Source: Anabaena cylindrica PCC 7122 (GTDB taxonomy: Bacteria > Cyanobacteriota > Cyanobacteriia > Cyanobacteriales > Nostocaceae). From it: DNA of 64,000 bases. Position numbers and translations under genes: made by a program. Within the stretch, counting starts at the first letter, position 1, and each line of letters starts with the position of its first letter. The stretch spans positions 3,352,001 to 3,416,000 of the forward strand of contig NC_019771.1 of the NCBI RefSeq assembly GCF_000317695.1, read 5' to 3'. Below are positions 41,396-50,515 of the stretch, one piece after another. Under the pieces are notes generated by a model. It was not told the origin of the DNA and did no database searches. It saw only the letters and a program-made list of their open reading frames with translations.

Positions 41396-43015
41396 TTAAA
41401 AAGATAAAACTTGAATTAACTGATAATTTTTAACAGTACCAATAACACGATATTTTTTAGATATATCAACAGCTTCAGGTGTATAAATCCAAGCATAACT
41501 CAAAGCTGACAATTGAGAAATTGAGTCTACTTGCTGACCATGAATAGGAGTATAGAAATTAATTAACACAGAATTTTTATCATCTGATTTAACAAAAGAG
41601 ACAGGATGATTTTGCAGAATTGCAGCGATAGGTTTTTGCTGAAAGAAAATTCTAAATGCAGGGTTAAAATCTCCTAGCAAGCCTAAACTACCAGCGGTAG
41701 CTATAGATAGCCAACTTGCAATTAACCAACTATTTACCCAGTGACTAGCAGTAAGATATTTGTAATGAAAATTGTAATTTCCAATCCAGATTAAAGGTAT
41801 GATTAAACAACCTAAACCCGAAATTAAAGCGAGAATTGCGTACTTTTGAATATCAACAATACCTGCAACTAAAACCGCTACACCAGCTAAAGCACAGATC
41901 ACTCCTAAAATGCCAATGGCATAACTAATATGACGACGAAGAAGTGCTTTTATTTTGGTCGATTTTCTGGGTTGGTAAATCTCTGTTAACCAGTCTAAAC
42001 CCACAGCAGCAAATATGGCGATAAAGGGATAAAGACAAAGACTATAGTGAGACAAACGAGTGGAAAATAGACTAATTTCTGTAAATAGAATTAAGGGAAA
42101 ACCTATTAATAGCAATTGGTAGTGGGGAATTGGGTTACGAATTACCAAAATTAACCCTAAAATAGCGAAACCAGACCAAGGAAAAGATTTTAAAGGCAAA
42201 TTCCAGAAATAGAAAAGTATGTTGTTGCCATTTTGTTCGCGGCTACCCAGTTGTACTACAAACCCTAATAGCTGTCCCCAACTATCACCACTATAACGTA
42301 GCCAGTTAAACCACAACCAAACTATAGTAGGAATTAATCCGACTAAAGCCCCTACAAACAACATTGGGTTGGTAAGATGACGATGGCGGGGATTTTCCCA
42401 AATTAAATAAGGTAATAATGCTATTATTGGTAATACAATCATAAAGCTTCTCATCAAGAAGCATAAAGCAAGACTTGCACCGACAATAAAACCGTAAACG
42501 GGTCGAAATTTGGGATATAATTCAGCTTGTAGTAAAGAATAAATAGCTATTAGTACTAATAAAATCATGGGTATATCAGGTGTGGCTAGGCGACAATATT
42601 GCAGCCAGAGAAATGTTACACTTAAAATAGCTGATGTTAGGTATGCTAATTTTTGATGAAGGACTATTTTAGTTATTTCATATATTAAGAATATACTCAA
42701 TATTCCAGCAATCATGCTAGGTATTCGCGCACTAATATCACTGACACCAAATAATTTATAAAAAATAGCAATTAACCAATAAAAACCAGGTGTTTTATGA
42801 TGGGCATTACCCCAAGGAGCTATCCAATCATCAGATTCAAACATTAGCCGCGCTCGCCTAGCATAGAGCGCTTCATCGTGTGCCATGAGGCTATTTTCAC
42901 CAGAGCTAAATAGTAATAAAGGTAATAGCCAAATTAATAAGTTAGTAAAATGAGATTTTAATAATAAACGAATTTGATTCCAAATAAAGGTAAATAAAGG
43001 TAATTTATAAAACAT
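41396..43015 (-). CDS. GT39-family (ArnT/PMT-like) membrane glycosyltransferase
   Basis: 539 residues, 11-12 membrane helices. The N-terminal luminal loop has 'MAHDEALYARRARLMFE' with the catalytic Asp/Glu pair seen in ArnT-type transferases, and 'HHKTPGFYWLIAIFYKLFG' (cited by 'KTPGFYWLIAIFY') is family-typical. It transfers a sugar from a lipid (undecaprenyl/dolichyl)-phosphate carrier to lipid or protein on the periplasmic side. Acceptor unknown. Stands alone. Confidence 0.87.
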   Translation of the reverse strand: MFYKLPLFTFIWNQIRLLLKSHFTNLLIWLLPLLLFSSGENSLMAHDEALYARRARLMFESDDWIAPWGNAHHKTPGFYWLIAIFYKLFGVSDISARIPSMIAGILSIFLIYEITKIVLHQKLAYLTSAILSVTFLWLQYCRLATPDIPMILLVLIAIYSLLQAELYPKFRPVYGFIVGASLALCFLMRSFMIVLPIIALLPYLIWENPRHRHLTNPMLFVGALVGLIPTIVWLWFNWLRYSGDSWGQLLGFVVQLGSREQNGNNILFYFWNLPLKSFPWSGFAILGLILVIRNPIPHYQLLLIGFPLILFTEISLFSTRLSHYSLCLYPFIAIFAAVGLDWLTEIYQPRKSTKIKALLRRHISYAIGILGVICALAGVAVLVAGIVDIQKYAILALISGLGCLIIPLIWIGNYNFHYKYLTASHWVNSWLIASWLSIATAGSLGLLGDFNPAFRIFFQQKPIAAILQNHPVSFVKSDDKNSVLINFYTPIHGQQVDSISQLSALSYAWIYTPEAVDISKKYRVIGTVKNYQLIQVLSF

Positions 43016-43161
43016 TTAATTAATGCTGATAAAAAGCTAATTTTTTAAATAGGGTGACGGTTTTATTCTAAAATTATTTCGGTTAGTATACACAATTTAA
43101 AATCAAAATACTAACTAAATTGATCCAAATCAGGCAAAAAAATTTTTCCAAACAAATTTGT

Positions 43162-43815
43162 ATGATATTGCGACCAAATCAACGCCTTAAGTTAGATGAT
43201 AGTGATGACAAGTTATTTTATGACTATCCGCGTTTTGTTACTCATGTGGATGAAGGCTTTATTCAACAGTTGACAGATTTATATCGTCAGCGACTTAAGC
43301 CCAATACACGGATATTTGATATGATGAGCAGCTGGGTGTCTCATCTACCAGAAGAAATAGAGTTTGATCATGTTGAAGGACATGGACTCAATGCTGAGGA
43401 ACTGGCGCGTAATCCTCGCTTGAACCATTATCTGGTGCAGAACCTCAATCAAAAGCCTGAGTTACCGTTTCCAGATCAAGATTTTGATGCTGTTATTAAC
43501 TGTGTTTCTGTGCAGTATGTACAATATCCAGAGGCGATATTTTCAGAAATTCACCGCATCCTCAAACCTGGTGGTGTGGCAATTATCAGCTTTTCTAACC
43601 GGATGTTTGCTCAAAAGGCTATTCAAGCCTGGCGAGATGCTTCTGAAGCGTCTAGAGTTGAATTAGTGAAGCGTTACTTTTTTTCTGTACCGGGATTTAC
43701 TACTCCTGAAGTGATTGTTAATCAATCAACAGCACCAAATTTTTTACAGTGGTTGGGTGTAGCTGGAGGAGATCCATTCTATGCGGTGATAGCTTCTCGC
43801 CGTGAAGCAGAATAG
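43162..43815 (+). CDS. Class I SAM-dependent methyltransferase-like protein
   Basis: 217 residues from ATG 43162 (MILRPNQRLK...). The Rossmann motif I region reads 'RIFDMMSSWVSHLP' rather than a Gly-rich E/DxGxGxG, while 'DQDFDAVINCVSVQYVQYP' and 'RILKPGGVAIISF' match motifs IV-VI. This altered motif I is seen in a cyanobacterial/plant subfamily, so SAM binding may differ. Substrate unknown. GGCGAAG hairpin repeats follow. Confidence 0.8.
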   Translation: MILRPNQRLKLDDSDDKLFYDYPRFVTHVDEGFIQQLTDLYRQRLKPNTRIFDMMSSWVSHLPEEIEFDHVEGHGLNAEELARNPRLNHYLVQNLNQKPELPFPDQDFDAVINCVSVQYVQYPEAIFSEIHRILKPGGVAIISFSNRMFAQKAIQAWRDASEASRVELVKRYFFSVPGFTTPEVIVNQSTAPNFLQWLGVAGGDPFYAVIASRREAE

Positions 43816-43819
43816 ACTG

Positions 43820-43882
43820 GGCGAAGCATTCGGACAGAAAATCAACGGCTTGGACGACAGGTTATAGCCCGAATGCTTCGCC
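43820..43882. repeat. Small palindromic repeat with 14-bp TIR
   Basis: GGCGAAGCATTCGG (43820-43833) and CCGAATGCTTCGCC (43869-43882), perfect inverted ends of a 63-base element just after the methyltransferase stop. Confidence 0.8.
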
Positions 43883-44011
43883 TCTACAAAGTTGCCAGAA
43901 AATTAGTAATCTTCAATACGAATAATGATCAAAAAGTAAATTTTCTGCTGGAAAGACTATCACAGAGCAGATAATTGCTTCAACTCTCAAGCATTTTTAA
44001 GGAGAACAAAG

Positions 44012-44521
44012 GTGAGTTTATTCCGTGGACGCAGGATTTTAGTCAGTTTATTGCTGTCTGTGTTACTACTAACTACAGCTTGTTCTACAGCAGCACCTAA
44101 TCGCTTTGATCAAGTACAACAAGAAAGTACTAGGCAAAAAAGCGGACAGGCTGTTGTCAAGGATGCAACTCAAGGTAGTAAATTAAATAAATTTTTCCCA
44201 ACAGGGGAAGATGGCTATGACCGAGTTTATACCCAAGAGAAAAAAGGCTTTTCGGAAGCGAACTTGAAAAAAGACGGTAAAGTTGTTGCTCAATTAGCGA
44301 TTTCTGACACTAGCAGCACACCAGCAACAGCGTCAAAATATGCTAATAGCACTAAGAAAATTGACGGCTATCCCGCTGTGGAACAGGGCAAAACCCAAAC
44401 TTCTGTTTTGGTTGGTAAGTACCAGGTGAAGGTGATTTCTAAAGATCCATTATTTACTGCAAGCGATCGCTCTGAATGGATAGAAAAATTTAATCTCGAC
44501 GACTTGGCTGAATTAAAATGA
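44012..44521 (+). CDS. Conserved cyanobacterial lipoprotein (169 aa)
   Basis: GTG start with AAGGAG 8 bases upstream. Signal peptide with lipobox 'TTAC' (cleavage before Cys24). The mature region has a repeated 'TGEDGYDRVYTQEKKGFSEANL' and 'DGYPAVEQGKTQTSVLVGKYQVKV' pattern, beta-rich, with no catalytic motif. Outer face or periplasmic lipoprotein of unknown function. A 10-bp hairpin separates it from the next gene. Confidence 0.75.
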   Translation: MSLFRGRRILVSLLLSVLLLTTACSTAAPNRFDQVQQESTRQKSGQAVVKDATQGSKLNKFFPTGEDGYDRVYTQEKKGFSEANLKKDGKVVAQLAISDTSSTPATASKYANSTKKIDGYPAVEQGKTQTSVLVGKYQVKVISKDPLFTASDRSEWIEKFNLDDLAELK

Positions 44522-44544
44522 GTTGAATTATCACAATATTCCTA

Positions 44545-44582
44545 AGTGCTGAGTAATTATAGTCATAATTGCACTCAGCACT
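44545..44582. terminator. Hairpin between the lipoprotein gene and 44631
   Basis: AGTGCTGAGT...ACTCAGCACT, 10-bp perfect stem without a T-run; weak terminator or processing site. Confidence 0.4.
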
Positions 44583-44630
44583 AATTTAAATGTCTAAATT
44601 ACGCTAAACCTAAAATCAGGAGATTTTTTT

Positions 44631-45518
44631 GTGAGTAAATCTATCTTTGAATTAGTTGATCAGCTACCAAGCAGCAACTTGACGGTTTCCATGTTAAACG
44701 CTTTAGATTTTGTCGCTCCCGGTGAGTGGCAAAATACCATTGGCTTTGTCAATACGATTAAAAGAGTCACTGGTGAAGATGATGAAGAGCTAATTCAGCA
44801 AATTGGTGAACGAGCAATTTATCTATATAACGATAAATCCCAAGGATATCAAAGAGCCATGTGGCTTTATCAAACCGTTGACGGTACTGACAAGGCTCTT
44901 GGTGCAGCAGCTTTGGCTAACAAAGTCGGTGAAACAATCCCCATGTTGGGCTTTTTAAACTCCATCACCCCCAAACCAGACAAAGCCCAAACCATTGACT
45001 TAACTTTAAAAGTAGTCACTGAATTAGTAGCCTTTTGCCAAATTAACGGTATTCCCGGAGACAGCATTGGCGATTTCGTCGGCGCTTTAGGTGAGTATAG
45101 CGGTGAGTCACTCATTCGCATGGTAGCCTTAATTTGTGTTGATGGTTTAATACCCCTGGGGCCTGACTTCATCAACAAAGCTTTATCTCTAACTAGTCAG
45201 ACAAACCCACAGGAGTTAGCACAAAACTCGACTTTCCAAAATATCAAAGATTCAATTCCGGGCAGCAATGATGCTGGTAAACTCAACTTTATTGGTGAAA
45301 GCTTTGATTCAGTTAAAGGTTGGATGAATGGTATTGTGACAGCCAATAATTTAACGCCACAAAAGGTTGTTGGTAATTTACAAGGTTTTATGGAACTTGC
45401 TGATGACAAATTAGACTATATGGCAGCGTTCCTGGATGTGGCTACAAATTACTATGAACACACCGGAACACAGACTTTAGCCCGACGTTTGATCGAAAGA
45501 GCCGTGGCGGAAATTTAG
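44631..45518 (+). CDS. Conserved hypothetical protein (295 aa), helical repeat-like
   Basis: GTG start; CAGGAG lies 8 bases upstream. Predicted all-alpha: 'MLNALDFVAPGEWQNTIGFVNTIKRVTG' and 'GDFVGALGEYSGESLIRMVALICVDGLIPLGPDF' (each cited in part) are conserved in cyanobacteria. No signal peptide or catalytic motif. Function unknown. A strong hairpin-T8 terminator follows. Confidence 0.75.
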   Translation: MSKSIFELVDQLPSSNLTVSMLNALDFVAPGEWQNTIGFVNTIKRVTGEDDEELIQQIGERAIYLYNDKSQGYQRAMWLYQTVDGTDKALGAAALANKVGETIPMLGFLNSITPKPDKAQTIDLTLKVVTELVAFCQINGIPGDSIGDFVGALGEYSGESLIRMVALICVDGLIPLGPDFINKALSLTSQTNPQELAQNSTFQNIKDSIPGSNDAGKLNFIGESFDSVKGWMNGIVTANNLTPQKVVGNLQGFMELADDKLDYMAAFLDVATNYYEHTGTQTLARRLIERAVAEI

Positions 45519-45541
45519 ACACTTTCTAGGCTTAATACAAC

Positions 45542-45588
45542 TTGTAGTAGCGCCGAATGCTTATACAGCGCTACTACAAACAGGTTTT
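45542..45588 (+). terminator. Rho-independent terminator
   Basis: TTGTAGTAGCGC (45542-45553) pairs with GCGCTACTACAA (45568-45579), 12 bp perfect, followed by ACAGGTTTTTTTT. Confidence 0.75.
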
Positions 45589-45713
45589 TTTTATTAATTT
45601 CTGCTAGTTAGTTGCGGCTGTTAAAATACATTGCCACACACAACAGAAGTCATGCGGAATAATGAAGAGACTCTGACCGGATTTCCAGTCGCAGTGAACA
45701 TTACCCTGATTTA

Positions 45714-45908
45714 TTACTTGAAGCGAGAACGTTGTTGACGACGTTGCTTATGTCTAGCTATTGCTTTGCGCTTCTCTTTTTCTAAAGGTGTTTCAAAATG
45801 GCGATTTTTACGCATATCTTGGAAAATTCCAGCTTTGGAAACTTCTCGCTTAAATCTCCGCAAAGCCGATTCAATACCTTCATTTTCTCCTAAAACCACT
45901 TGCGTCAT
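45714..45908 (-). CDS. rpsU: 30S ribosomal protein S21
   Basis: 64 residues from ATG 45908 (MTQVVLGENEGIES...), preferred over ATG 45914 since AGGAG lies 9 bases before the second ATG but 2 before the first. The sequence 'ALRRFKREVSKAGIFQDMRK' is diagnostic of S21. Part of the 30S platform near the anti-SD. In Anabaena an RNA-binding protein gene (rbp) precedes rpsU; here that gene is a pseudogene (46038-46345). Confidence 0.95.
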   Translation of the reverse strand: MTQVVLGENEGIESALRRFKREVSKAGIFQDMRKNRHFETPLEKEKRKAIARHKQRRQQRSRFK

Positions 45909-46037
45909 TTTCATTACTCCTGAATTGTGGGTGAATATATACTATACTAGAATCAAAAAAATGTCTCAGCAGGGTCGAACTTTTGGGGTTATCTGCTAAA
46001 GACTCTAGATTTGAAAATTTTTCAGAAACCAGGATTA

Positions 46038-46345
46038 TTAACAGCGATTGTCACGATTGTTATTACCCCAACTGCAACCACGAGGAGAAATTTTTTCTTC
46101 ACTGGTTTTAGCTTTGTTCACTTTGAAATCTCGCCCCATCCAATCAGAACCATCAAGCGATTATGTGGCTGTTGTTCCTTGGCCTTCAGATTCCATTTCC
46201 ACGAAACCAAAGCCACGCGGTTGACCTGTTTCTGTATCAGTGGGTAAACAAACTGCACACGGCTAATTTTTCCTTGATCAGAAACAGCGGCTTTCAGTCC
46301 CTCTTCCATAACATGATAGGACGAATTGCCAACCTCAATCGACAT
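46038..46345 (-). pseudogene. rbp-type RRM RNA-binding protein pseudogene
   Basis: From ATG 46345 the frame gives 'MSIEVGNSSYHVMEEGLKA' (compare MSIYVGNLSY in Rbp proteins), then a frameshift near 46250; the alternate frame continues 'PTDTETGQPRGFGFVEMES' (RNP1 motif), meets a TAA near 46162, then 'SLDGSDWMGRDFKVNKAK' and a short Asn/Arg-rich Gly-containing tail to TAA at 46038. All parts of a cyanobacterial single-RRM protein are recognisable, broken by one frameshift and one nonsense codon. It lies upstream of rpsU, the known rbp-rpsU arrangement. Confidence 0.85.
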
Positions 46346-46802
46346 AAATGGGTAGTCTCCCAAACCAAACCAGCGATCGTAGAGAGTTAGATGTCGGAGA
46401 GACTCATTTAAAAGAAATCAAAACGACTAACTCAACCGAAAATAATCCTTGTATCCGCGAGTATAGCACAGCCTTTAAATATGAACTCATGACAAGTAAC
46501 ATTTTCTAAACAACCTATAGACTTTTTACAGATGCATTACAGAGAGATATACTGATGCCGCTATTTGACATAATCTATGTGCAAACAGGTAGCAGTTAAA
46601 TCCAAATAATGCGCTTGACCGAAAAATTTTAGATTTTGGATTGGGAATTTTCAGTACAAGCCCCGTCCCTTCAGGGCAGATTATAATCCAAAATCTTCAA
46701 GCTACATACTTTTTAGTGTGCAGTCAATCCAAAATTGATTGACATCTGGCGCACCTGATAACTGAATCCGTCATTTTTGACTTGACAGACTGCTAGATTT
46801 AG
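46346..46802. other. Intergenic region between the rbp remnant and the nested repeat
   Basis: No gene. Contains ATTTTAGATTTTGGATTGGG/AATCCAAAATC repeats and a small CCGTCCCTTCAGGGC hairpin. Confidence 0.5.
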
Positions 46803-46868
46803 TATAGCAATTCCCAAGCTCATGAAATACACCCCACCCGCGCTGTCGCGCACCCTCCCCTTACCAAG

Positions 46869-47118
46869 GCTACGGTGTACACACATCTCTAGACAGGATG
46901 CTAAACGTGATCCGATCCCCCTAAATCCCCCCTTTTTAAGGGAGACTTTGAAGAATTTTATCTCGTTCCCATGCTCTGCATGGGAATGCTGCTCATTGAG
47001 GCTCTGCCTCCAATCTGGCATTGAGTCAGAGACTCAAAGAATGCATTCCCAGTCGGAGACTGGGAACGAGGAAAGTCTTATCAAGCTAGGTTTTTAGGAC
47101 TTGTGTGTACACCGTAGC
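46869..47118. mobile_element. MITE with 17-bp TIR and 9-bp target duplication
   Basis: TIR GCTACGGTGTACACACA (46869-46885) and TGTGTGTACACCGTAGC (47102-47118); target duplication CTTACCAAG at 46860-46868 and 47119-47127. 250 bases, no transposase. The unbroken site at 48885-49003 shows the target before insertion. Confidence 0.92.
46961..47071. repeat. TCTCGTTCCC hairpin repeat, copy 2 (inside the MITE)
   Basis: CTCGTTCCCA (46962-46971) and TGGGAACGAG (47061-47070) are perfect inverted ends, with inner hairpins CCCATGCTCTGCATGGG and GAGTCAGAGACTC. Homologous to 13921-14026. It is the innermost of three nested elements. Confidence 0.85.
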
Positions 47119-47215
47119 CTTACCAAGGGGAGGGTTGGGGAGGGGTAATTTTGTATCTAACTAGAGTGGGAAAGGCTATATACGTAGTTATCCGAACTTA
47201 AAATTATCTACAAAA

Positions 47216-48685
47216 ATGATTTACAAAAAAATTTCTATTAGCTTGACGCTGCTATTTCTTGGTATCCAAATTGGTGTTAACCAGCAAATAGCTCAATCAC
47301 AAACTCCAACTGTATCAATAACTAATAAAAAATACACCTGTCCCTATCAATTACAATCATATATAGATGCTGTTGTCAATCGTTCTCAATTTAGTCGAAT
47401 GCGTTGGGGAATTTTAGTCAAACCTCTGGTATCTACAAAAACTCTTTACAGTTTAGATGCAAATAAATATTTTATTCCTGCTTCTAATACCAAGTTATTT
47501 ACCACCGCTGCTGCATTACAAAAATTGGGAGCAGATTTTCGCATTCGTACCTCCATTTATCAAGATCATGATGGTGTTTTACGTGTTGTGGGTAGAGGAG
47601 ATCCAAGTTTAAAAAATACCCAATTGACAATGTTGGCAAAACAACTATATCAACAAGGTATTCGTGAAGTAAATCAATTAATTGCTGATGATAGTTATTT
47701 TCAAGGTGAACTTGTTCATCCTAGTTGGCAATGGGAAGATGTACAGGCTTATTATGGCGCACCAGTCAACAGCTTGATTTTAAATGAAAACGCTTCTGTA
47801 TTAACATTATTACCTCAAAATATTGGACAACCTCTAAAAATTAATTGGTCTGAACCAATAGAAGGATATTGGTGGCAAGTTGAAAATAATTCTGTAACTA
47901 CTCAAAAAGATGAACCAGGTTATGTTGAAGTTACCCGTGATTTAAAAGGGCAAATATTACGAATTAATGGACAGTTAGCTGTCAATTCAAAACCTGATAT
48001 CACAGCTTTGGCTGTTTTTAATCCCATCGACAATTTTTTAAGACATTTTCGTCAGAGTTTAGCATCAGAAGGAATTGCTGTTAAACAAACATCTTCTAGC
48101 AACAATCTTAGTAAAAATGAACAAGAAATCGCAGCTATTGAATCTCCACCTTTGTCTGAATTATTGGTAGAAACAAACGTAAATAGTAATAATTTATATG
48201 CGGAATCTTTACTCAGAACTTTAGCTAATAAACAACCATTAGCAAAAAATCAAACTACTGCTGATTTAGGTTTGCAAGTTTTAAAAACTACTTTCACTGA
48301 ATTGGGAATCGCACCAACAAGTTACATTTTAGTAGATGGTTCTGGATTGTCTCGCAAAAACTTAATTACTCCAGAAGCTTTAGTAGAACTTCTACAAATT
48401 ATGGGTAAATCTCCCCAATCCGAAGTATTTCGTACCTCCTTACCCATTGCTAGTATGAGTGGGACTTTAAAAAATCGCTTTCTTAACACATCTGCAGAGA
48501 GAATTGTTCAAGCAAAAACTGGTACAATGATGGGTGTCGTTTCCCTATCAGGATATATAAATGCACCTAATTATGAACCTTTAGTTTTCAGTATAATGGT
48601 AAATCAATCTGAACAACCTGCAAGTGTTGTGAGGAAAGCAATGGACGAAATTGTAGTTTTATTATCACAGTTAAAGCGATGTTAA
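47216..48685 (+). CDS. dacB: D-alanyl-D-alanine carboxypeptidase/endopeptidase (PBP4, DacB)
   Basis: 489 residues. Signal peptide (~1-28), then the S13 peptidase motifs: 'ASNTKLFTTAA' (SxxK), 'SNNLYAESLLR' (SxN) and 'QAKTGTM' (KTG). It trims peptidoglycan stem peptides and cleaves crosslinks in the periplasm. Stands alone, flanked on both sides by TATAGC repeats. Confidence 0.94.
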   Translation: MIYKKISISLTLLFLGIQIGVNQQIAQSQTPTVSITNKKYTCPYQLQSYIDAVVNRSQFSRMRWGILVKPLVSTKTLYSLDANKYFIPASNTKLFTTAAALQKLGADFRIRTSIYQDHDGVLRVVGRGDPSLKNTQLTMLAKQLYQQGIREVNQLIADDSYFQGELVHPSWQWEDVQAYYGAPVNSLILNENASVLTLLPQNIGQPLKINWSEPIEGYWWQVENNSVTTQKDEPGYVEVTRDLKGQILRINGQLAVNSKPDITALAVFNPIDNFLRHFRQSLASEGIAVKQTSSSNNLSKNEQEIAAIESPPLSELLVETNVNSNNLYAESLLRTLANKQPLAKNQTTADLGLQVLKTTFTELGIAPTSYILVDGSGLSRKNLITPEALVELLQIMGKSPQSEVFRTSLPIASMSGTLKNRFLNTSAERIVQAKTGTMMGVVSLSGYINAPNYEPLVFSIMVNQSEQPASVVRKAMDEIVVLLSQLKRC

Positions 48686-48884
48686 TATTATCAGGACTGC
48701 AGGTAATGGAAAAATAAACTACAGATAAATACAGAATTTTCCACTTTTATGAGGTACAGTAGCAGAAATTAACAAACTAATTGCTTAAATATAGAGGATT
48801 AATTAAGTGTACTTCATAACACCAGGAAGTGCTGTAAGAGTTTTATATACTAACAATTTCAAAGCAGCTTTGTAGTGAATCACA

Positions 48885-49003
48885 TATAGCAATTCCCCAT
48901 CTCATGAAATACACCCCACCCGCACTGTCGCGCACCCTCCCCTTACCAAGGGGAGGGTTGGGGAGGGGTAATTTTGTATCTAACTAAAGTGAGAAAGGCT
49001 ATA
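48885..49003. repeat. TATAGC-family repeat, intact copy
   Basis: Starts TATAGCAATTCCCC and ends AAAGGCTATA, 119 bases; the middle is a long hairpin (ACCCTCCCCTTACCAAGGGGAGGGT). Provides the empty-site reference for the MITE at 46869. Confidence 0.9.
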
Positions 49004-49018
49004 ATAAATCTAATTCAA

Positions 49019-49681
49019 TCACAACAAACCCCGATAACGAATAAAAATCAAAACCACCGCCCAAGAACCTAACGCCACCTTAACAGCAACGATAATATTT
49101 AATATCGGCAAAATACCACCACTAAAAAGAGTTCCTAACTCCCCGTGTGGTAACTCTAATCCCGACAAAGTTATCACTGATAAAACAATAAAAACCAACA
49201 CCGAAACCTTCTCCCAAATAGCTGCATGATAACGTTGGTAAATATCCTGCATCCATTGATATGATGAAGTAATTGCTATTAATCCTATCGCTGTTCCACC
49301 AGCTACACCAGCAGCAAAACCACCCCCAGGACTTAAATGTCCTCTAATCGCTAATTCAATTCCTACTAAAGCTGCAATTGTCGCCCCCAAACGAGCTAAA
49401 ATAATAGATGGTTGATCCTTGAATTGATAGATAGTACAGGAAAGATTTTCATTAGCAAGTAAAAAATTAGAACCAAGAATGGCAATCGTAAATACAATCA
49501 CTTCAAAGATAGTATCATATAAACGATTGCGGAAAATAATACCTGATACTGCATTGATAACACCACTTTCTTGAACTACTGTTTCCGTAATAGAAATATC
49601 TGCTAAGTTAGGTGCTGAATCAGGCATGATTAGCATTTTTACAAACAAAGCTATTCCGGATAAAATGTAAACGAGTTTCAT
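49019..49681 (-). CDS. mrpB: Mrp antiporter subunit MrpB-like
   Basis: 220 residues, five to six membrane helices. 'PGGGFAAGVAGGTAIGL' and 'LELPHGELGTLFSGG' are the conserved MnhB/MrpB segments. Part of the Na+/H+ antiporter complex that exports Na+ and controls pH; in Anabaena mrp genes support salt and alkaline tolerance. Last gene of the run, overlapping the upstream DUF4040 gene by 4 bases. Confidence 0.88.
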   Translation of the reverse strand: MKLVYILSGIALFVKMLIMPDSAPNLADISITETVVQESGVINAVSGIIFRNRLYDTIFEVIVFTIAILGSNFLLANENLSCTIYQFKDQPSIILARLGATIAALVGIELAIRGHLSPGGGFAAGVAGGTAIGLIAITSSYQWMQDIYQRYHAAIWEKVSVLVFIVLSVITLSGLELPHGELGTLFSGGILPILNIIVAVKVALGSWAVVLIFIRYRGLL

Positions 49682-50244
49682 GAATGCTTCTCCTCTGAAT
49701 CTAAAATATTGACATAGTTTAAACTTGTGTTTGATGATGAAAGTTCGTTTTCTATAATGTTATAGATGCGCTGTACTCGAATTTCAGTTTGATAGGTTTC
49801 TTGTTCTGGTTCAGTGTCTACTAATGGCGCACAAGTAGCATGAACTTCTTTTTCTATTAACGCCTGTTGCAAAGTTTTGTTGTTCGCATAAGGTACGAGT
49901 TCTAAACGCATATAATGTTTTTTGAAAATGTTGCGAAAGTCGTTGATAAGTTCTTGAAAATTTCTATCTTGATTTTCTTGTGTTAATTGATTTTCCATCA
50001 CACCCAAACGCAAAACCAAGGATGAACGAACTGCGATCGCATACAGAGTGATAGATAACATTGTTCCCATTAATGCTTCTGTTAAAGCTACATCAGCCGC
50101 CCCTAAAACTGCATCTACCATTGCTGCTACTGCACCTAATACCCCACGCAAAACTAAGGCATGATAGGGGTTAACTTGAGTTACTAACATTCCCGCAGTT
50201 AAGGGTAACAAAGCAATAATTATATACAGATAAGAATCATTCAT
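49678..50244 (-). CDS. Mrp antiporter MrpA C-terminal-like (DUF4040/MbhD) subunit
   Basis: 188 residues. Membrane helices in the first ~75 residues ('ALLPLTAGMLVTQVNPYHALVLRGVLGAVAAMVDAVLGAADVALTEALMG', cited by 'GAADVALTEALMG') match the DUF4040/MbhD domain at the end of large MrpA proteins; the rest is a soluble tail unlike MrpA. The NuoL-like body of MrpA is absent. Overlaps mrpG by 8 bases and mrpB by 4 (ATGA). Confidence 0.8.
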   Translation of the reverse strand: MNDSYLYIIIALLPLTAGMLVTQVNPYHALVLRGVLGAVAAMVDAVLGAADVALTEALMGTMLSITLYAIAVRSSLVLRLGVMENQLTQENQDRNFQELINDFRNIFKKHYMRLELVPYANNKTLQQALIEKEVHATCAPLVDTEPEQETYQTEIRVQRIYNIIENELSSSNTSLNYVNILDSEEKHS

Positions 50245-50515
50245 TTTTTGTCTCTTGAGTTGAACAGTATGCTATGACATAACCGAGCATGGTATTCCAA
50301 ATTGCTAAGGAAATAAGTCCTAAAATCAGTAATGGCCATTCGCTGGGTATTTTCATTAAAAGTCCAATAATAATCAGCATTGAACCCAAAGTATCAGCAA
50401 CAGAAAGACCATGTAATTTGAATAATACTGATCTGTTGCTGACTAAATGAGAAGTACCCCAAAACCAGAAAAATAAGCCTATACCTATCAAGGTGTAACT
50501 AATGATAGTGATCAT
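50237..50515 (-). CDS. mrpG: Mrp antiporter subunit MrpG
   Basis: 92 residues, three helices. 'FKLHGLSVADTLGSMLIIIGLLM' (cited by 'LHGLSVADTLGSMLIIIG') is the MrpG/PhaG signature. Overlaps mrpF by 4 bases (ATGA) and the DUF4040 gene by 8. Confidence 0.9.
   Translation of the reverse strand: MITIISYTLIGIGLFFWFWGTSHLVSNRSVLFKLHGLSVADTLGSMLIIIGLLMKIPSEWPLLILGLISLAIWNTMLGYVIAYCSTQETKNE

Larger units (their letters stand above)
46803..47180. repeat. TATAGC-family repeat, split by a nested MITE
   Basis: The outer parts (46803-46868 and 47119-47180) match the intact copy at 48885-49003 (ATGAAATACACCCCACCC...GGGGAGGGTTGGGGAGGGG...GGCTATA). The element is split at CTTACCAAG by the MITE at 46869-47118. 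Confidence 0.9.

Noticed and set aside
45960..46000. tRNA-like TCGAAC segment
   Set aside because: No cloverleaf could be drawn around it.
46118..46363. 81-aa minus ORF as an intact gene
   Set aside because: It is the first frame of the broken rbp gene and loses the RRM after residue ~35.
46822..47097. 91-aa plus-strand ORF
   Set aside because: Runs through the nested MITE and TATAGC repeat; an artefact.
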